64,000 nucleotides of DNA. Source: Apostichopus japonicus. Lineage: Eukaryota; Echinodermata; Holothuroidea; Aspidochirotida; Stichopodidae. The translations under genes and the position numbers were made by a program. Below the pieces are notes generated by a model. It had not been told where the DNA came from. It did no database searches and worked only from the letters and a program-made list of their open reading frames with translations. The number at the start of each line of letters is the position of its first letter. Position 1 is the stretch's first letter. The stretch covers positions 23,465,265-23,529,264 of the forward strand of contig NC_092573.1 of assembly GCF_037975245.1 (NCBI RefSeq), given 5' to 3'. This document shows positions 46,544 to 59,645 of the stretch, in pieces.

Positions 46544-47404
46544 GATGTCAGTGACATTTACAAGAAGTTCACTCCCAAGACTTGGGATCCTTTCCTAAAA
46601 TGCATGGATATCTGAAAGGATCATCCTCACACTGAAAATGGAAAAACTGCCATTAAGTTTTTACATTTTCAAAATTGTGATCTACAGTCAGCCTTCCTAC
46701 CTGCACTTCCAGTTCCAACTAATTGTGGATTTCACAGGAAATGCTATCAGAGATTTACGGATGCAACCAGAATTGAAATGGTTAAGAAAGCCAAGATGTG
46801 ATTCAGTAAGTGCCTTTTTCTTGAAGGGAAAAGTGAAAGCCTTGAGACACATACAAGGTGATGCAGAATCTGCAAAGTCATTAAAGATGTTGGGTGACTC
46901 CTTTACAGTTGATGAAGTCAATTTCCTTGCCGTTGAAAAATTCGTCTACAAGCTGTATGGTCAAATGGAGTAACTTCAGTCAACGACGTGCGGTTTGATA
47001 TGTTTAAGAAAGCCAACAGGATGGAGAGTACAATGCCTCCAAATAATGATGCCCTTCATCAACATATCCTTCGTGCCAACTTCCAGGCAAGAATTTAGAA
47101 ACTAAGCTTAATGAAGAATCAAGACTTACCATCTCCTAGTGAACATGAATGGATATTTGATGATGGACACCTTGCCATTCATTGGATGAGCCTCCCACCT
47201 GCTCCTGAAAGCATAATTGAACTTGGGAACTGCTCATGTAAGAAAAACATGTGCCAACTACCAAATGCAGGAGACAGTTGCTGTGTATCCTTCGGCCTTC
47301 CATGCACAGATTTATGCCAATGCAAGGGGTGTGAAAACATCAGTCAGATGATACTTGAGATTGAAGAAGACTTGGACACAGACGAAGATGATCAGATGGA
47401 ATAA
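46544..47404 (+). pseudogene. Decayed transposon-associated cysteine-rich gene
   Basis: Three consecutive coding pieces of one ancestral protein. 46544 onwards reads DVSDIYKKFTPKTWDPFLKC and later NCGFHRKCYQRFTDATRIE; the middle piece has AFFLKGKVKALRHIQGDAES and VNFLAVEKFVYKLYGQ; the last has PPNNDALHQHILRANFQARI and a Cys-rich end (NCSCKKNMCQLPNAGDSCC, CTDLCQCKGCENISQM). It is broken by TGA at 46613-46615, frame changes near 46790-46810 and near 46965, and TAG at 47096-47098. The Cys-rich end resembles CXC-type metal-binding motifs of multi-copy, transposon-linked proteins in invertebrate genomes. No introns are visible. Family name not certain. Confidence 0.7.
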
Positions 47405-48331
47405 CTAGTTTTTAGTCTTGGAACAGCCATGATAATGTTTGACTGTGTAAGCTGTGCCCAGGCAGACTTTCTGCAAATCTAGCCATTTATATGTTAAGTT
47501 TGAGAGCTCTCATGTGTTTGTATTTTGTAGCATGAAGTTAGAATCAAGAATTGGCAAAGCCATGGGGTATTGGCACTCGAGGGGGCTTCCCCATCAGAAT
47601 TTTGTGTCTCTGGTCAATTAAAAAATATTGCAATGCCATATTGTAATTACTTTTATGTTGTGGTCAATTCAAGGAATGAAGGTAGCAGAAGGCAGAAGAA
47701 GGTAGCAGAAAGTTTAACTCAATAGTATCATCATTTATGCAAACAAATTTTGAAGGGATGAGTTCAGGATAATTGTACCCCCAGAAAAAGTTCATGGTAC
47801 CAATTGCAATGTTTCTAAACTATAACATCACATAAATCGGTTGTAAATACCCTTTTCAGAGTGAACATTTAAGCTTAACAATTGTCACATTGACAATGTC
47901 TGTGTCGTTGATCTTCAATCTCATTCTCCATATAGCACATGCTGTGAGAAAATGAAGGAATAGTTATTAAAGGTGCACCACTGGCATAACTACTGGCATA
48001 TTTAAGGTAACATTAACATTGCATTTCATGTTCACACATTAAGTTATGTCAATCCTCGAATCTACATTATGTGTAAGCTTGCTTTTAAACTATGAGTGTG
48101 TATGGACAAACTGAATATATGTGTGGTTATAACCCCAAACCTGTTATTGACATTTATTATGTTACTTTCTAATAGATCTAGACATTTCTAAAAGAGTTAG
48201 GTCAATTCCATTTAAATGTAGAGGTGTTAATGCTAGTTTGAAAAAATAGAGGGCGCCCTTTATTTCCAGTATTCTTTTACCGCCATTTTCTCCTTAACGT
48301 CCGCGAAATTTTGGTGGAACAAAGTGATTTT
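47405..48331. other. Intergenic stretch
   Basis: No gene seen. It follows the pseudogene and may include its old 3' flank. The stretch near 47680-47710 repeats GAAGGTAGCAGAA. Confidence 0.35.
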
Positions 48332-51300
48332 TGGTTCCTTGCTAAAAGCAAAGGAACCTATGTATTCAGGTTGGCGTGTGTGTGCGTGTGTGTGTGTGTG
48401 TGTGTGACGCTTAAGCTTGTATGCACGATAACTCAACAAGGGATTGACTGATCATGATCAAACTTGGTGGGTGGGTGGCCCATAGTGAGTAGATGAACCC
48501 TATTGTTTTTGGTGCCCACAAAGGTCACCAAAGGTCAGTTATGGTCCAAAACCCCCAAATACTAAAACTGCAATAACTCCCAGTGCCAATATGCGACAAG
48601 GTTGATATTTTGGGACAAGTTGTGAACTGGTTAGGTAAACATTTTGAAACTTAACGGTCATGTGATCTGAGGTCACCAAAGGTCAATTAATGTTAAAAAA
48701 CTAGTTTTTTTGCGATAACTTGAGAACGAATTGTCCGTTAGGGTTGGGAGTTGCTTCAGTGTAATCCAATTGTCGACCCACATCTGGGTGACCCTTGACC
48801 TCAATTTGACCTCTGGTGACCTTTTCATGTTTTGGGGATTTTACAGTTTCGATGCTATTTTCAGATGTCAAAGGTACCTTCCAATCATAAATATCGATAG
48901 GTTGACCCCCGTGTGACCTTTGTGTGCGAACTTATAAGTGGTCAAAGTTTTCGGTCGGAGTTAGGATGGCTGTACAGACTTATCGTGTTGATTTTTGGAA
49001 TCAGCAGATCAAACTACATTGGAAACCAAGGTCAAAGGTCACATTAGAAAAAAGGTGCTTAGTTTGGGAGAAAACGGGCGAAAAAGAAAATGTTTGGTTT
49101 TGATGCTAGATTTGGATATCAAAGGTACCTTCCGATCAAAAATGTCAATGGGTTGACACCCGGGTGACCTTTGTGTGTAAAGTTATACAAGGTCAAAGTT
49201 AATTTTCAGACATTTAATGCAATAACTCCCAGGGCCAAGGTGTAACAAGGTTGATATTTTGGGACAAGTTGCAAATGGTATAGAGGAATATTTTCAAACT
49301 TAACGGTCATGTGATCCGAGGTCATCAAAGGTCAATTAATGTTAAAAAACTAGTATTTTGGGTGAGAAAATGGGCAAAGAAAAAAATGTTTGAATTTTTA
49401 CAGTTTTGATGCTATATTCACGTCTCACCAATCAAAAATGTCAATAGGTTTACCCCAGGTGACCTTTGTGTGTGAAGTTATATGAGGTCAAAGTAAATTT
49501 TCAGACATTTAGTGCAATAATTCCCAGTTCCAAGGTGTGACACGGTTGATATTTTGGGACAAGTTGCAAATGGTATAGGGGAATATTTTCAAACTTAACG
49601 GTCATGTGATCCGAGGTCACCAAAGGTCAATTAATGATAAAAAACTAGTTTTTTTGCGATAACTTGAGAACGAATTGTCCGTTAGGGTTGGGAGTTGCTT
49701 CAGTGTAATCCAATTGTCGACCCACATCTGGGTGACCCTTGACCTCAATTTGACCTCTGGTGACCTTTTCATGTTTTGGGGATTTTACAGTTTCGATGCT
49801 ATTTTCAGATGTCAAAGGTACCTTCCAATCATAAATATCGATAGGTTGACCCCCGTGTGACCTTTGTGTGCGAACTTATAAGTGGTCAAAGTTTTCGGTC
49901 GGAGTTAGGATGGCTGTACAGACTTATCGTGTTGATTTTTGGAATCAGCAGATCAAACTACATTGGAAACCAAGGTCAAAAGGTCAAAGGTCACATTAGA
50001 AAAAAGGTGCTTAGTTTGGGAGAAAACGGGCGAAAAAGAAAATGTTTGGTTTTGATGCTAGATTTGGATATCAAAGGTACCTTCCGATCAAAAATGTCAA
50101 TGGGTTGACACCCGGGTGACCTTTGTGTGTAAAGTTATACAAGGTCAAAGTTAATTTTCAGACATTTAATGCAATAACTCCCAGGGCCAAGGTGTAACAA
50201 GGTTGATATTTTGGGACAAGTTGCAAATGGTATAGAGGAATATTTTCAAACTTAACGGTCATGTGATCCGAGGTCATCAAAGGTCAATTAATGTTAAAAA
50301 ACTAGTATTTTGGGTGAGAAAATGGGCAAAGAAAAAAATGTTTGAATTTTTACAGTTTTGATGCTATATTCACGTCTCACCAATCAAAAATGTCAATAGG
50401 TTTACCCCAGGTGACCTTTGTGTGTGAAGTTATATGAGGTCAAAGTAAATTTTCAGACATTTAGTGCAATAATTCCCAGTTCCAAGGTGTGACACGGTTG
50501 ATATTTTGGGACAAGTTGCAAATGGTATAGGGGAATATTTTCAAACTTAACGGTCATGTGATCCGAGGTCACCAAAGGTCAATTAATGATAAAAATCTAG
50601 TATTTTTGCGATAACTTGAGAACGAATTGTCCGTTAGGGTTGGGAGCTGCTTCAATTTAATCCAATTGTCGACCCGCATCTGGGTGACCCTTGACCTCAA
50701 TTTGACCTCTGGTGACCTTTTCATGTTTTGGGGATTTTTACAGTTTCGATGCTATTTTCAGATGTCAAAGGTACCTTCTGATCATAAATGTCAATGAGTT
50801 GACCCCTGTGTGACCTTCGTGTGCGGAGTTATACGAGGTCAAAGTTAATTTTCAGACATTTAATGCAATAACTCTCAGTTCCAAGGTGTGACACGGTTGA
50901 TATTTTGGGACAAGTTGCAAATGGTATAGGGGAATATTTTCAAACTTAACGGTCATGTGATCCGAGGTCACCAAAGGTCAATTAATGATAAAAAAACTAG
51001 TATTTTTGTGATAACTTGAGAACGAACTGTCCGTTAAGGTTGGGAGTTGCTTCAATGTAATCCAGTTGTCGACCCGCATCTGGGTGACCCTTGACCTCAA
51101 TTTGACCTCTGTGGCCTTTCGTGTTTTGGGGATTTTTACAGTTTCGATGCTATTTTCAGATGTCAAAGGTGCCTTCTGATCATAAATGTCAATAGGTTGA
51201 CCCCCGTGTGACCTTCGTGTGCGAAGTTATACGAGGTCAAAGTTAAAAAATATTAATGAGGTCACGGGTCAAACGTGAAAAACTCCCAAGTTGCAATAAC

Positions 51301-51821
51301 TTGGCTACTATTTATTGGAATTTCGTCAAACTTGGTATGATGATATTGGTAGATAGTCTCCACACACTGACGTGTGTTGCAATTGATATCATGCATGTTT
51401 ATAAGGGGGGGGGGGGGTGGGGGGGCCTAGCATTATTTTGTTATGAAAAGTTTGTTTGCACAATAACTCAACAAGGGAATGACCAATCATTACCATACTT
51501 GGTGAGTGGGTGGCCCATAGTAAGTACATTAACCCTGTTGATTTTGGTGCTCATTTCATGAATATTAATGAGGTCATGGGGTCAAACGTGAAATACTACA
51601 AATTGCAATTACTTGGCTACTATTACTAGTCGGAATTTCGTCAAACTTGGTATGATGATAATGGTAGATAGTCTTCACACACTGATGTGTGTTGCAATTG
51701 ATATCAGGGCTTAGCATTACTTTGGCAACAAAAGTTTGTGAGCATAAATTACTGTTGTTGTATTAGGGCTTTGTTAGAAATTTCCCTATGAATGGAACTA
51801 ATGAACAGCAGCAAGGAACCA
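48332..51821 (+). mobile_element. Long non-coding repeat with short inverted ends, copy 2
   Basis: Starts TGGTTCCTTGCT with a hairpin to AGGAACC and a (TG)n tract at about 48376-48404, and ends AGCAAGGAACCA: the same ends and order as 5756-8537. The internal ~400-bp subrepeats are the same family. A block of about 944 bp is duplicated in tandem (about 48697-49640 and 49641-50592). The 3' part has a further pair of ~300-bp units (AATATTAATGAGGTCA at about 51249 and 51560). No coding capacity is evident; the 61-codon frames at 48731 and 49675 are the two copies of one repeat. Confidence 0.7.
48697..50592 (+). repeat. ~944-bp near-identical tandem duplication
   Basis: Offset 944 at GCGATAACTTGAGAACGAAT (48712 and 49656), rising to 952 after an 8-bp difference in the AAGGTCAAAGGTCAC tract (about 49030 against 49978). 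Apart from that difference the two copies look identical over the positions compared, so the event is recent or homogenised. Confidence 0.9.
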
Positions 51822-52627
51822 TGAAATGTTTTCATTCTGGTTATTTTAGGGTGTTCTAAGCAACACTTTTATTAAGAAATTATGTTGCCCCCAGAGGTGG
51901 ACTACGGAACTCAAAAACTAAAGGGATTTTTGCCTTATGCCCCACGGTCTATATTACCAGGAATCCAAATACCACTAGTCTGAAGGTATTCTTATGCCAA
52001 ACAAAAGAGATAGCACAAACCTTGTATTGTGAATAGTTTGAGTTCTACATGACGAAGCGTAAAGATATGAACACAACGTACACTGTCATATAGCTATAGG
52101 TAAACAAAACGCATAAGACGTCAATTCGGTAATACACGGAATATACAAACTACAAGGGGGAAACAATGACTAAAGACAAGCAGAAAAATTTTCCTATATG
52201 TCATTATGTTAGGCCTAACTAGGCTAGGCCTATCACCACTCAACATATCCTGTTGAGTGTTCCAAACTGCAAATGTAAAATTCACACGAAGAATAAGCAA
52301 CACGGTTGTTCCTGCTATAGCTCTTATGAGATATTCGATCGCGTTCCCCCCACCCCCCCCATATATATATTATAGTATGAATGTAATCCTTGCTTCCTGT
52401 ATATATAGCTTACATCTACGTGAGTCACTCATAAAAAAAAAATATGTCTACAGTTTCCATCTTTTGTAGATTTTCCATCCGTTGATTGAGGTGAAATTGT
52501 TACAAAAGTCTTTTACATCATTGTAACCTTGTTTATGGAGTACTAGATGTTTGAGTAAGAATTCCGAGTGTACGACAGTTCGCACAGGCTATAATGATCG
52601 ACTTAGGGGCTGAGGGGTGGTCAAAGG

Positions 52628-53024
52628 CATATAGGCGTAGGAGGCGGGGGGGGGGGCTGCAGCCCCCAACCAATTTTTTTGGGGGGTGAAAATTCGGGTA
52701 ATATGCTGAGATTTTGCGGGCACCTCTTGAAAGAAGAATAATTTGCAATGTGTTTTTCAATGGTTAAACCGAAATTATTATTATCATTAGGCCTATTATT
52801 GTAACGACTTCCCAAATAATAGTAACCAATATGGAAGGGTAATAACACGGAAACTGATTGTATGTTATTGGTAGCCTATGTGATGTAATAACCGATGGAT
52901 GCCTATATGCACATTAACATGTTGAACGCGCGCGGAGCGCGCGAACAACTGTGGGTTATATTTTTCGGGCAAGTCGTTACACCCCCACCCCCCCCCCAAA
53001 TCAAATCAGGCTCCTACGCCTATG
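52628..53024 (+). mobile_element. hAT-type miniature element (397 bp)
   Basis: Exact 8-bp duplication GTCAAAGG (52620-52627 and 53025-53032). The ends are CATATAGGCGTAGGAG and CTCCTACGCCTATG. The interior (TTGTAACGACTT, TTGTATGTTATTGG, TGTTGAACGCGCGCG, TTTTTCGGGCAAGTCG) is homologous to the nested element in the two 1407-bp copies, so it is an older stand-alone relative. Confidence 0.9.
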
Positions 53025-53032
53025 GTCAAAGG

Positions 53033-56000
53033 GCCCCCTAGAGAGGGTCAGTGGATACAGCCCCACCGTCCGGGGTGAGCAAGTGGGCCGAGGAATATGG
53101 GATAAAAGAAATGAATTCTTATTTCCATTATAAACCTAAGGAAAAAGGAAAAAATCAAACAGAGGGATCGGTGACATAATTATACTCGGGTTCGCCCTAT
53201 CCCATAACGTCATAGTTAACGAGGAACACTCGCCATGTAAATATGATCTAAGTTAGGGCCCAGCACTGAGCTTATATATGCTTAAAAGGGTGCTTTATTT
53301 TTGACCCGAAAATAGACAATGTTTACCGGCATAAATGGCGATGATCAAAAGGCACTCGAAAATGTCATCGTTTAGTTTGAGTAATGAGAGGAGCAACTTA
53401 TTGCAGCTCCCAGACGGTTCTTACTAATAACCCTATTGGATAATTGTGCTTTCTTTAGCATCCTCTAACTTATGCACATCTTGAATCCTCCCTATTTTCA
53501 CATCATCTGTGAATTTGATTTATATTTATTCTTTAACAAACCAAGGTAAACGTGAATGGTGCTTTAAAACAACCAAACAAATCACATGATATATGGCTCG
53601 TTTTCTGAACGATTTGTTGTATCTTTGAGGTTAACCTCTTGGCCGTTGTAGCCCTACATTTATCTTTTTCTGTGATAGATATATACCTACTTTCAATTAC
53701 TGCCAAGTAAACAGCTCACGGAAACAAGGAATAGTCCTTGGCAGATCGATCGGAATATTGTTTGTTTTATACAAGACTTGTTATTGACTTCTATCATGCA
53801 GTTACTTCCCACGAGTTACTTCCCCACGATCGAATTCAATACATCCGTCACCTAACCTTGTGCGCAGAGAGCGCAAATCTTTCCAAGAAGAGAATACAGA
53901 AACAGCGACCTCGATATGCACAAATTTCTCCCTATACCTCAGATACGATTTACGAATGATTTTAGAACTTTGTTTTTGTGTGGGGAATTTTTTGGTCACT
54001 ATGACAACTAATAAAAAAATAACTGGAATAAACAAATATTAAGGTTAACGAGCTGCATTATTACACAAGCATATATACATACAATATACAGCTAAAAATT
54101 GTTCACCGCTTTATCTTGGTTTCAGTTTTGTCATTCCAAAGAAAGGATAAGATCATATACGTTCAGTGAAACTATGCAAAATTGTAATCATATTTGTGTG
54201 GATATTTTCACAAACTTGTACACGATGTCCCGTAGTTTAATAAAAAACTATTTACCATTTTAGTTGGCATATTTTCAGGTATTGCGATATGTTTATACTA
54301 TACCTGTTAACAGTGTAGGACTTAACTATACCGGGATGTATCTTGTCGTCACAGCATTAAACTTTAACTTCTAGTTTTTGTGATGGCTTTTAGTTATCAT
54401 AAAAAAATATTTTAACCTTTCATGTAGTGTTTGCAAAGAAATTGACTATTTTCTTTTAAGTGACAAGAACATATCTTGGCTTATTTATGTTTGGGGGGTG
54501 GCACGTTACCATTTGGTTTCCAACTTTGCTTTGAAGTTTGGTTTATTTCTGTATCACTTTTAAAAATGTCGATGTTACATAATGAGATAACAGCAATGAA
54601 TCATATATTACCGATTATTACCTTCATCCAAATATATAATTAAACAAAAACAAAGGAATAATGATAAACATAAACATGAAGTAAGTTTGAAGACTGCCAT
54701 CGGGGAGTCTTTTATATTACTTCCAGGATCATTGAAATTCTTCTTTATTAAGTTGCAAGAAACACAAACATACAATCACATATCCCACGCACTCGGGTTA
54801 TTTCAAGACCACTGACCATTGGTGTGGCTCCTCCCCACCCTACCCCACCCCACCTTCATCCAATCTCAAACCTGTCTCGTGGCCTATACAAAACGACTGA
54901 CTTGTTTGCGGTGTTTACAATTATTTCTAAATTGTATATTATACTGAATATCTTTATAGATAGCAAAATTTAACCTCGCTACAAGCCCACGATTGGAATA
55001 TTTATAATTCATAACTGTTTTTCGAACTGTGTCGACAATACTTATTATTATACAAACCACCTGTGAGTAATTTTAGCGGTGAAGCTTACCCAAATCGCTC
55101 ACTGCCCCTAACCCCCGCCCCACTCTCCCAAAGAAAAAAACCCAAACAAACAAAACAGAAAACTTTACACGTAAGTGTGACGTCACACGTGAGGTCATTC
55201 ACTTAGTGGTCGAAGTGCGAAGACATGTTGCATAAATGAATACATGTTATTGTCAGTATTTTTTATCCAGATTTCCGCTTGTTCCAATGTCCTGATGTAC
55301 AATTTGAGTTGAAAACGCAGGAAGTATTCAATTCCTGTAATAAAAGACCTTCGCATGTAAATTATATACCGACACGGTGGATTTAGTCCAACAACTTCTT
55401 GGCATTTGTCAAGAGTCAAGCATGCAATTCCTTGACCTTGTAAATGTGAGAACTTACAAGTCGATATTTCTGGTGATTCATAATACCTCTGAATAAAAAA
55501 ACAAATTACATCTATAACAACCGCGACAGTTTAGTGAAAGGTTCTATACGTGACGCACACGGTGTGGTTGAATACAACAGTGTACAACCCTTTTTATACT
55601 AGTTCATTCAAGCGAGTCGCGACTTCAGGGAACAATACAAAACCTTTTGTGCATTTACGCAAGCAAGTAAATGCTCTGTCATATACACAGACACCACACT
55701 CCGAGCTTTCCAAGCAGCAGCAGTCTTCCACAGCAATATTGTTTTTATTTTTCGTTCTGTATGCCGCTAATGTCTTCACTGTTTCCACTGTGGGGATGAT
55801 TGTAGTACCACGCTGGGGATAAACGGATTATACCTAACGTTTTCGAACTTGCTGATTATCTCCGGTACGAGCCTTCAACAAGGTTTTTTTTTCGCAGACG
55901 ACGATGATTCAGACACACGCCCAATCAAAATAAAGACCGTAATTAAATTTTTACGTCGTGTGTGCTAGTCGCTTATTAGCGATAGCCTATAGTCGTCGCT

Positions 56001-56086
56001 CTGTCACACTGACAGTTTCAGGAACTATAGCTCTGGCGTTTGAGTCGGTGTTTACATTCCACGGGAAACGCAACTGGTTGTGAAAC
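53033..56086. other. Intergenic stretch upstream of the secreted-protein exon
   Basis: No gene supported. The last few hundred bases may be promoter and 5' untranslated sequence for the exon at 56087. No TATA box was identified. The open frames at 53738 and 55550 lack family or splice support. Confidence 0.35.
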
Positions 56087-56306
56087 ATGGCTTACTACCT
56101 GGAGAAGACGAGAAATTTTTATTTTAAAAATATTATATTTGTGGTGCTTTTTATGTTCTTCCATCGGAGATGCGAAGCTCAGGGTGATTTTGATTGTGCA
56201 ACTCAGCAACCAACGATAACTAATGCATTTATGGGTACTACTAACGTCGATGAATATACGGTTACCGTAGACCAACCCTACTATCAACAGGGAAGCCATC
56301 GTAGAG
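56087..56306 (+). CDS. First exon of a secreted, possibly reeler-domain protein
   Basis: ATG in a good context (GAAACATGG), 73 codons plus one base, then an excellent donor GAG|GTAAGT. Residues 15-26 (NIIFVVLFMFFH) form a hydrophobic signal-peptide core, with likely cleavage near CEA-QGD. The mature start, GDFDCATQQP then DEYTVTVDQPYYQQG, resembles the opening of reeler domains (a Cys, a proline-rich gap, then a YTVTV strand and a Y-x-x-G turn), found in ferric-chelate-reductase-like, spondin and insect defence proteins. No second exon was recognised between here and 64000, so intron 1 would exceed 7.6 kb. The signal peptide and donor are seen directly; the reeler assignment is inference. Confidence 0.6.
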
Positions 56307-56510
56307 GTAAGTAAAAGTGATAAAGTAAATTTCTTGAAATTTAGGTTTTGTATAATAGTTTATATAAATAAATTTTATGATGAAAATTAGTTATGGACAT
56401 GAGTGAGAGACAAACAAATGATTATATGAGGCTATTAATGATTTCTGAAATTCGGCAGTAAACGCATATATATATATAAGAATTGAATGTGTAGCAAGTG
56501 GTATGACAGA

Positions 56511-56589
56511 TATATAGTAAATCAATAAAGAATAGCACACCAGAAGTGGAATTTTTCTGGTGTGTTATTCTTTATTGATTTACTATATA
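56511..56589. repeat. 79-nt near-perfect hairpin in the downstream intron
   Basis: Arms 56511-56545 and 56555-56589 (35 bp each) are complementary except for one position that would be a G-U pair in RNA. The loop is 9 nt (GTGGAATTT). Size and shape suit either a microRNA precursor or a tiny palindromic transposon. It is flanked by TA-rich sequence. Confidence 0.85.
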
Positions 56590-57073
56590 CATATATATAT
56601 ATATGTATATATATAGGCCTATATATATTTATAGTTTCAAGAACTCTATTCCTGAGGACTTAATCCCCCAGATTATTCTCAAAGGATAAAGATAGGAATA
56701 TGGAGATCGAGACCCCCCTCCCAAACGAGAAAGTCGCTGAAAGCAATTCATTCATAATGAAGTTTGCTGCATGTGTATACAGCTCCCTATAGACTGCCTA
56801 CTATAAACGTTAACAATATATTCGTGTTGGTAGATATATGCAAACCCAGTGCATCGATTTTCTACCACAAACTCACTATAGGCTTGAAATACTCTAACAA
56901 TACCATTTTATTTTAATCGCATCGAACAGTCATCGTACAGTTTCTATTTACTCACGCCCTTGTCGAGAGTACACAGAATCGCATACGGTAGCGGTTAAAT
57001 TAGCAAACATGATGACTGTAAGTCTCAAACAGCAAGAGACTATTAGTTTCCAAGGAATCGTTATATGATGGTA

Positions 57074-57445
57074 CAGTGGCGTAGGAAGGTACTTTTGAGT
57101 GGGGGGGGGGGGCTGAAGACTGACGGCCGGCCTGGGGAGGGGTCTAAGGGGAGGGGGTGTCCCCCTCCCTCTTTGGATTTTTTTTTGCATTTCCAGGTGG
57201 CCTCAGATGCAATTTGGTGCAATATAGCACACTTCAACTCCCACTCCATTTTGTAAAGAATTTTGCATTTTCACCTGGCCTTAAATGCAATTTGGTGCTC
57301 CAAATGAGATTTTTTTCTCATTTGGAAATGAAAAAGGGGTTTTCTGACTTGCGGAGCGGGGGGGGGGGGCGGAATGATACTTTCGCCCCCCATATTTTTC
57401 ACTGGGGGCTGGCGCCCCCCAGCCCCACCGGTTCCTACGCCCTTG
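57074..57445 (+). mobile_element. hAT-type miniature element, 372 bp
   Basis: Exact 8-bp duplication TGATGGTA (57066-57073 and 57446-57453). The ends are CAGTGGCGTAGGAAGG and GGTTCCTACGCCCTTG. G-rich and C-rich tracts lie inside both ends. It shares GGCCGGCCTGGGGAGGGG and TCTAAGGGGAGG with the 1407-bp composite elements. Confidence 0.93.
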
Positions 57446-59282
57446 TGATGGTAACAGTTTAACGTGGGATAGGCCTAACTATCACGGCTATGCCAAGCTC
57501 TTTATATATCTATATCTTTGTATACACTATATGTATTATAAATATAATATATATAGTATAAAGTATATATAGATATATATAAGATTTATATATAACCACG
57601 CACACACGCTCACGCACCCAAACATATACTATATACTATATATAGTGTATGGTTGTAAACTCGTAGTTGGTTTATCGATATCATGAATATGATCTCAAGT
57701 AAAACGCCATTTTATAAGAAACCTATCGAAACACAATATTCAGTTGGTTGAAAACACATCGCTAATGTTATATCTTTATTAATGGCCACAGTTAAGTCTG
57801 AGACAATTAAGAAAGCTGTAAAGCACGACCCCCCAAAAAACAAAAACAAAACAACAACAACAACAACGTTTATCGTCAGTATAAACCTCGAGCCCTCGGA
57901 AGGGTGACGTCATCCTGGCGTTATATCCTGTACATAGGCAGGGATGCAAAGCAGTGCATCATGGGCAGTAATCATATAATAATTTTAAAATTCACAAGTG
58001 TGGGCTATGTTAGTAATAAGTTAGGCCTCATATACTAACATTTATTTATTTTTCATTTATTTTTCCATTTCCTCACAATGTTTATATAATAATAGGACTG
58101 TGAAGACAATACCATGCAAAGAAAATAATAAGTAATAAATACATACATACTGTGTACTATGTGTATATAAAGCTATACTGAATGTTTGTTACAGAACACC
58201 TGTGTAGGGTGATACAGGTCAGATACTTCTATCAACACTCTATAATATTTAATATAAATATTCACCGACCGACTCATAAACTTCTTATCCACTAAATCTT
58301 AAAATTTAAACTTTTTGAAATGAGCCTTACTCCATTCAAGTAAATACTCGAGTTTTTATCACACTATATTATATATAGATGATTTATACTAAATCAAGAT
58401 AAGACTTATTTTTACAACCACATCGATAGACGGATATATGAAAACAAACTTTTCGTGAGTGAATGTTTGTCGACTATATCACGTGACGTCACATGCGGCG
58501 GTATATAGGAAGTCGTCGATCTCCAATATCCTTCCTAATTTGGTTTATAATAAAAAAAGATATTGTGCACTTTCGCTACGTTTTGTGAACAAAAAGCGTA
58601 ATTACCTTCTTCAATGAAGAAGCATTGTATTATGTGTAACAATCTCTGCAATTTGAGTTTTGATTACTTGTGAATCTCAAATATCACACGATACCTACAG
58701 TATCAAATTCAATCCGGGTCCTTCATAAAAGAGTACTTTCTTTCAACCAGGCCTATACACGAAATTGTCCATTATACATGAATTACAGAATGCCAGTATA
58801 AATAGCGTAACACTTATGAAGTCTCTTTGAAGGTAAAAGTGTAAAGCTGGGTATCACCAAAATGTAGCAAATTCAATGCAAAGTGGATTTGAAAATTTAG
58901 TCTTATCCATGTCAAGTCGTATTGTAATTAGTGACCGATTTAGGTAAGTAAGAATCAGAGAGTTCTTAAGCAAACCATAGTTTTAACATCTCTGTCTTGA
59001 GTCGATCAAATGAATAATGACTGCAAACCTGGTCACTATAGATATTATAAACGCAACATGTATGAAACGTTTGACCGATAGGCAATCATTGTTTTTGTAG
59101 TCTAACATTCTCGTTTGTGACGTCACCATTATCGGTCACGACCTCGGAGAAATTTAAATGACGTCATAGAAATTTTCATTCCATGCTTGGGGAAAAAAAT
59201 GATATGTAAAAAATGATATGTAAATGGAAAAAAACATGAGAAATACAAAAGTTGGAAGTAAGTGGATTGCTGACACTGTGGC
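57446..59282. other. AT-rich intronic or intergenic stretch
   Basis: TATA-rich simple sequence at 57530-57660 (TATATATAG and TATACTATAT phrases), a short (CAACAA)n at 57850-57866, and otherwise nothing recognised. No exon found for the gene starting at 56087. Confidence 0.35.
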
Positions 59283-59645
59283 CAGTGGCTTAGGAAGGTA
59301 CTTTTGATTGGGGGGGGGGGGGGCTGAAGACTGATGGCCGGCCTGGGGGAGGGGTCTAAGGGAATTTTGGATTTTTTTTGCATTTCCAGGTGGCCTTAGA
59401 TGCAATTTGGTGCAATATAGCACACTTCAACTCCCACTCCATTTTGTAAAGAATTTTGCATTTTCACCTGGCCTTAAATGCAATTTGGTGCTCCAAATGA
59501 GATTTTTTTCTCATTTGGAAATGAAAAAGGGGTTTTCTGACTTGCGGAGCGGGGGGGGGGGGCGGAATGATACTTCCGCCCCCCCATATTTTTCACTGGG
59601 GGGGGGGGGCTGGCGCCCCCAGCCCCCCCGGTTCCTACGCCCTTG
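59283..59645 (+). mobile_element. hAT-type miniature element, 363 bp, second copy
   Basis: Same family as 57074-57445. Exact 8-bp duplication ACTGTGGC (59275-59282 and 59646-59653). It begins CAGTGGCTTAGGAAGG and ends GGTTCCTACGCCCTTG. A short G/C-rich internal stretch is deleted after GGTCTAAGGG. Confidence 0.93.
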
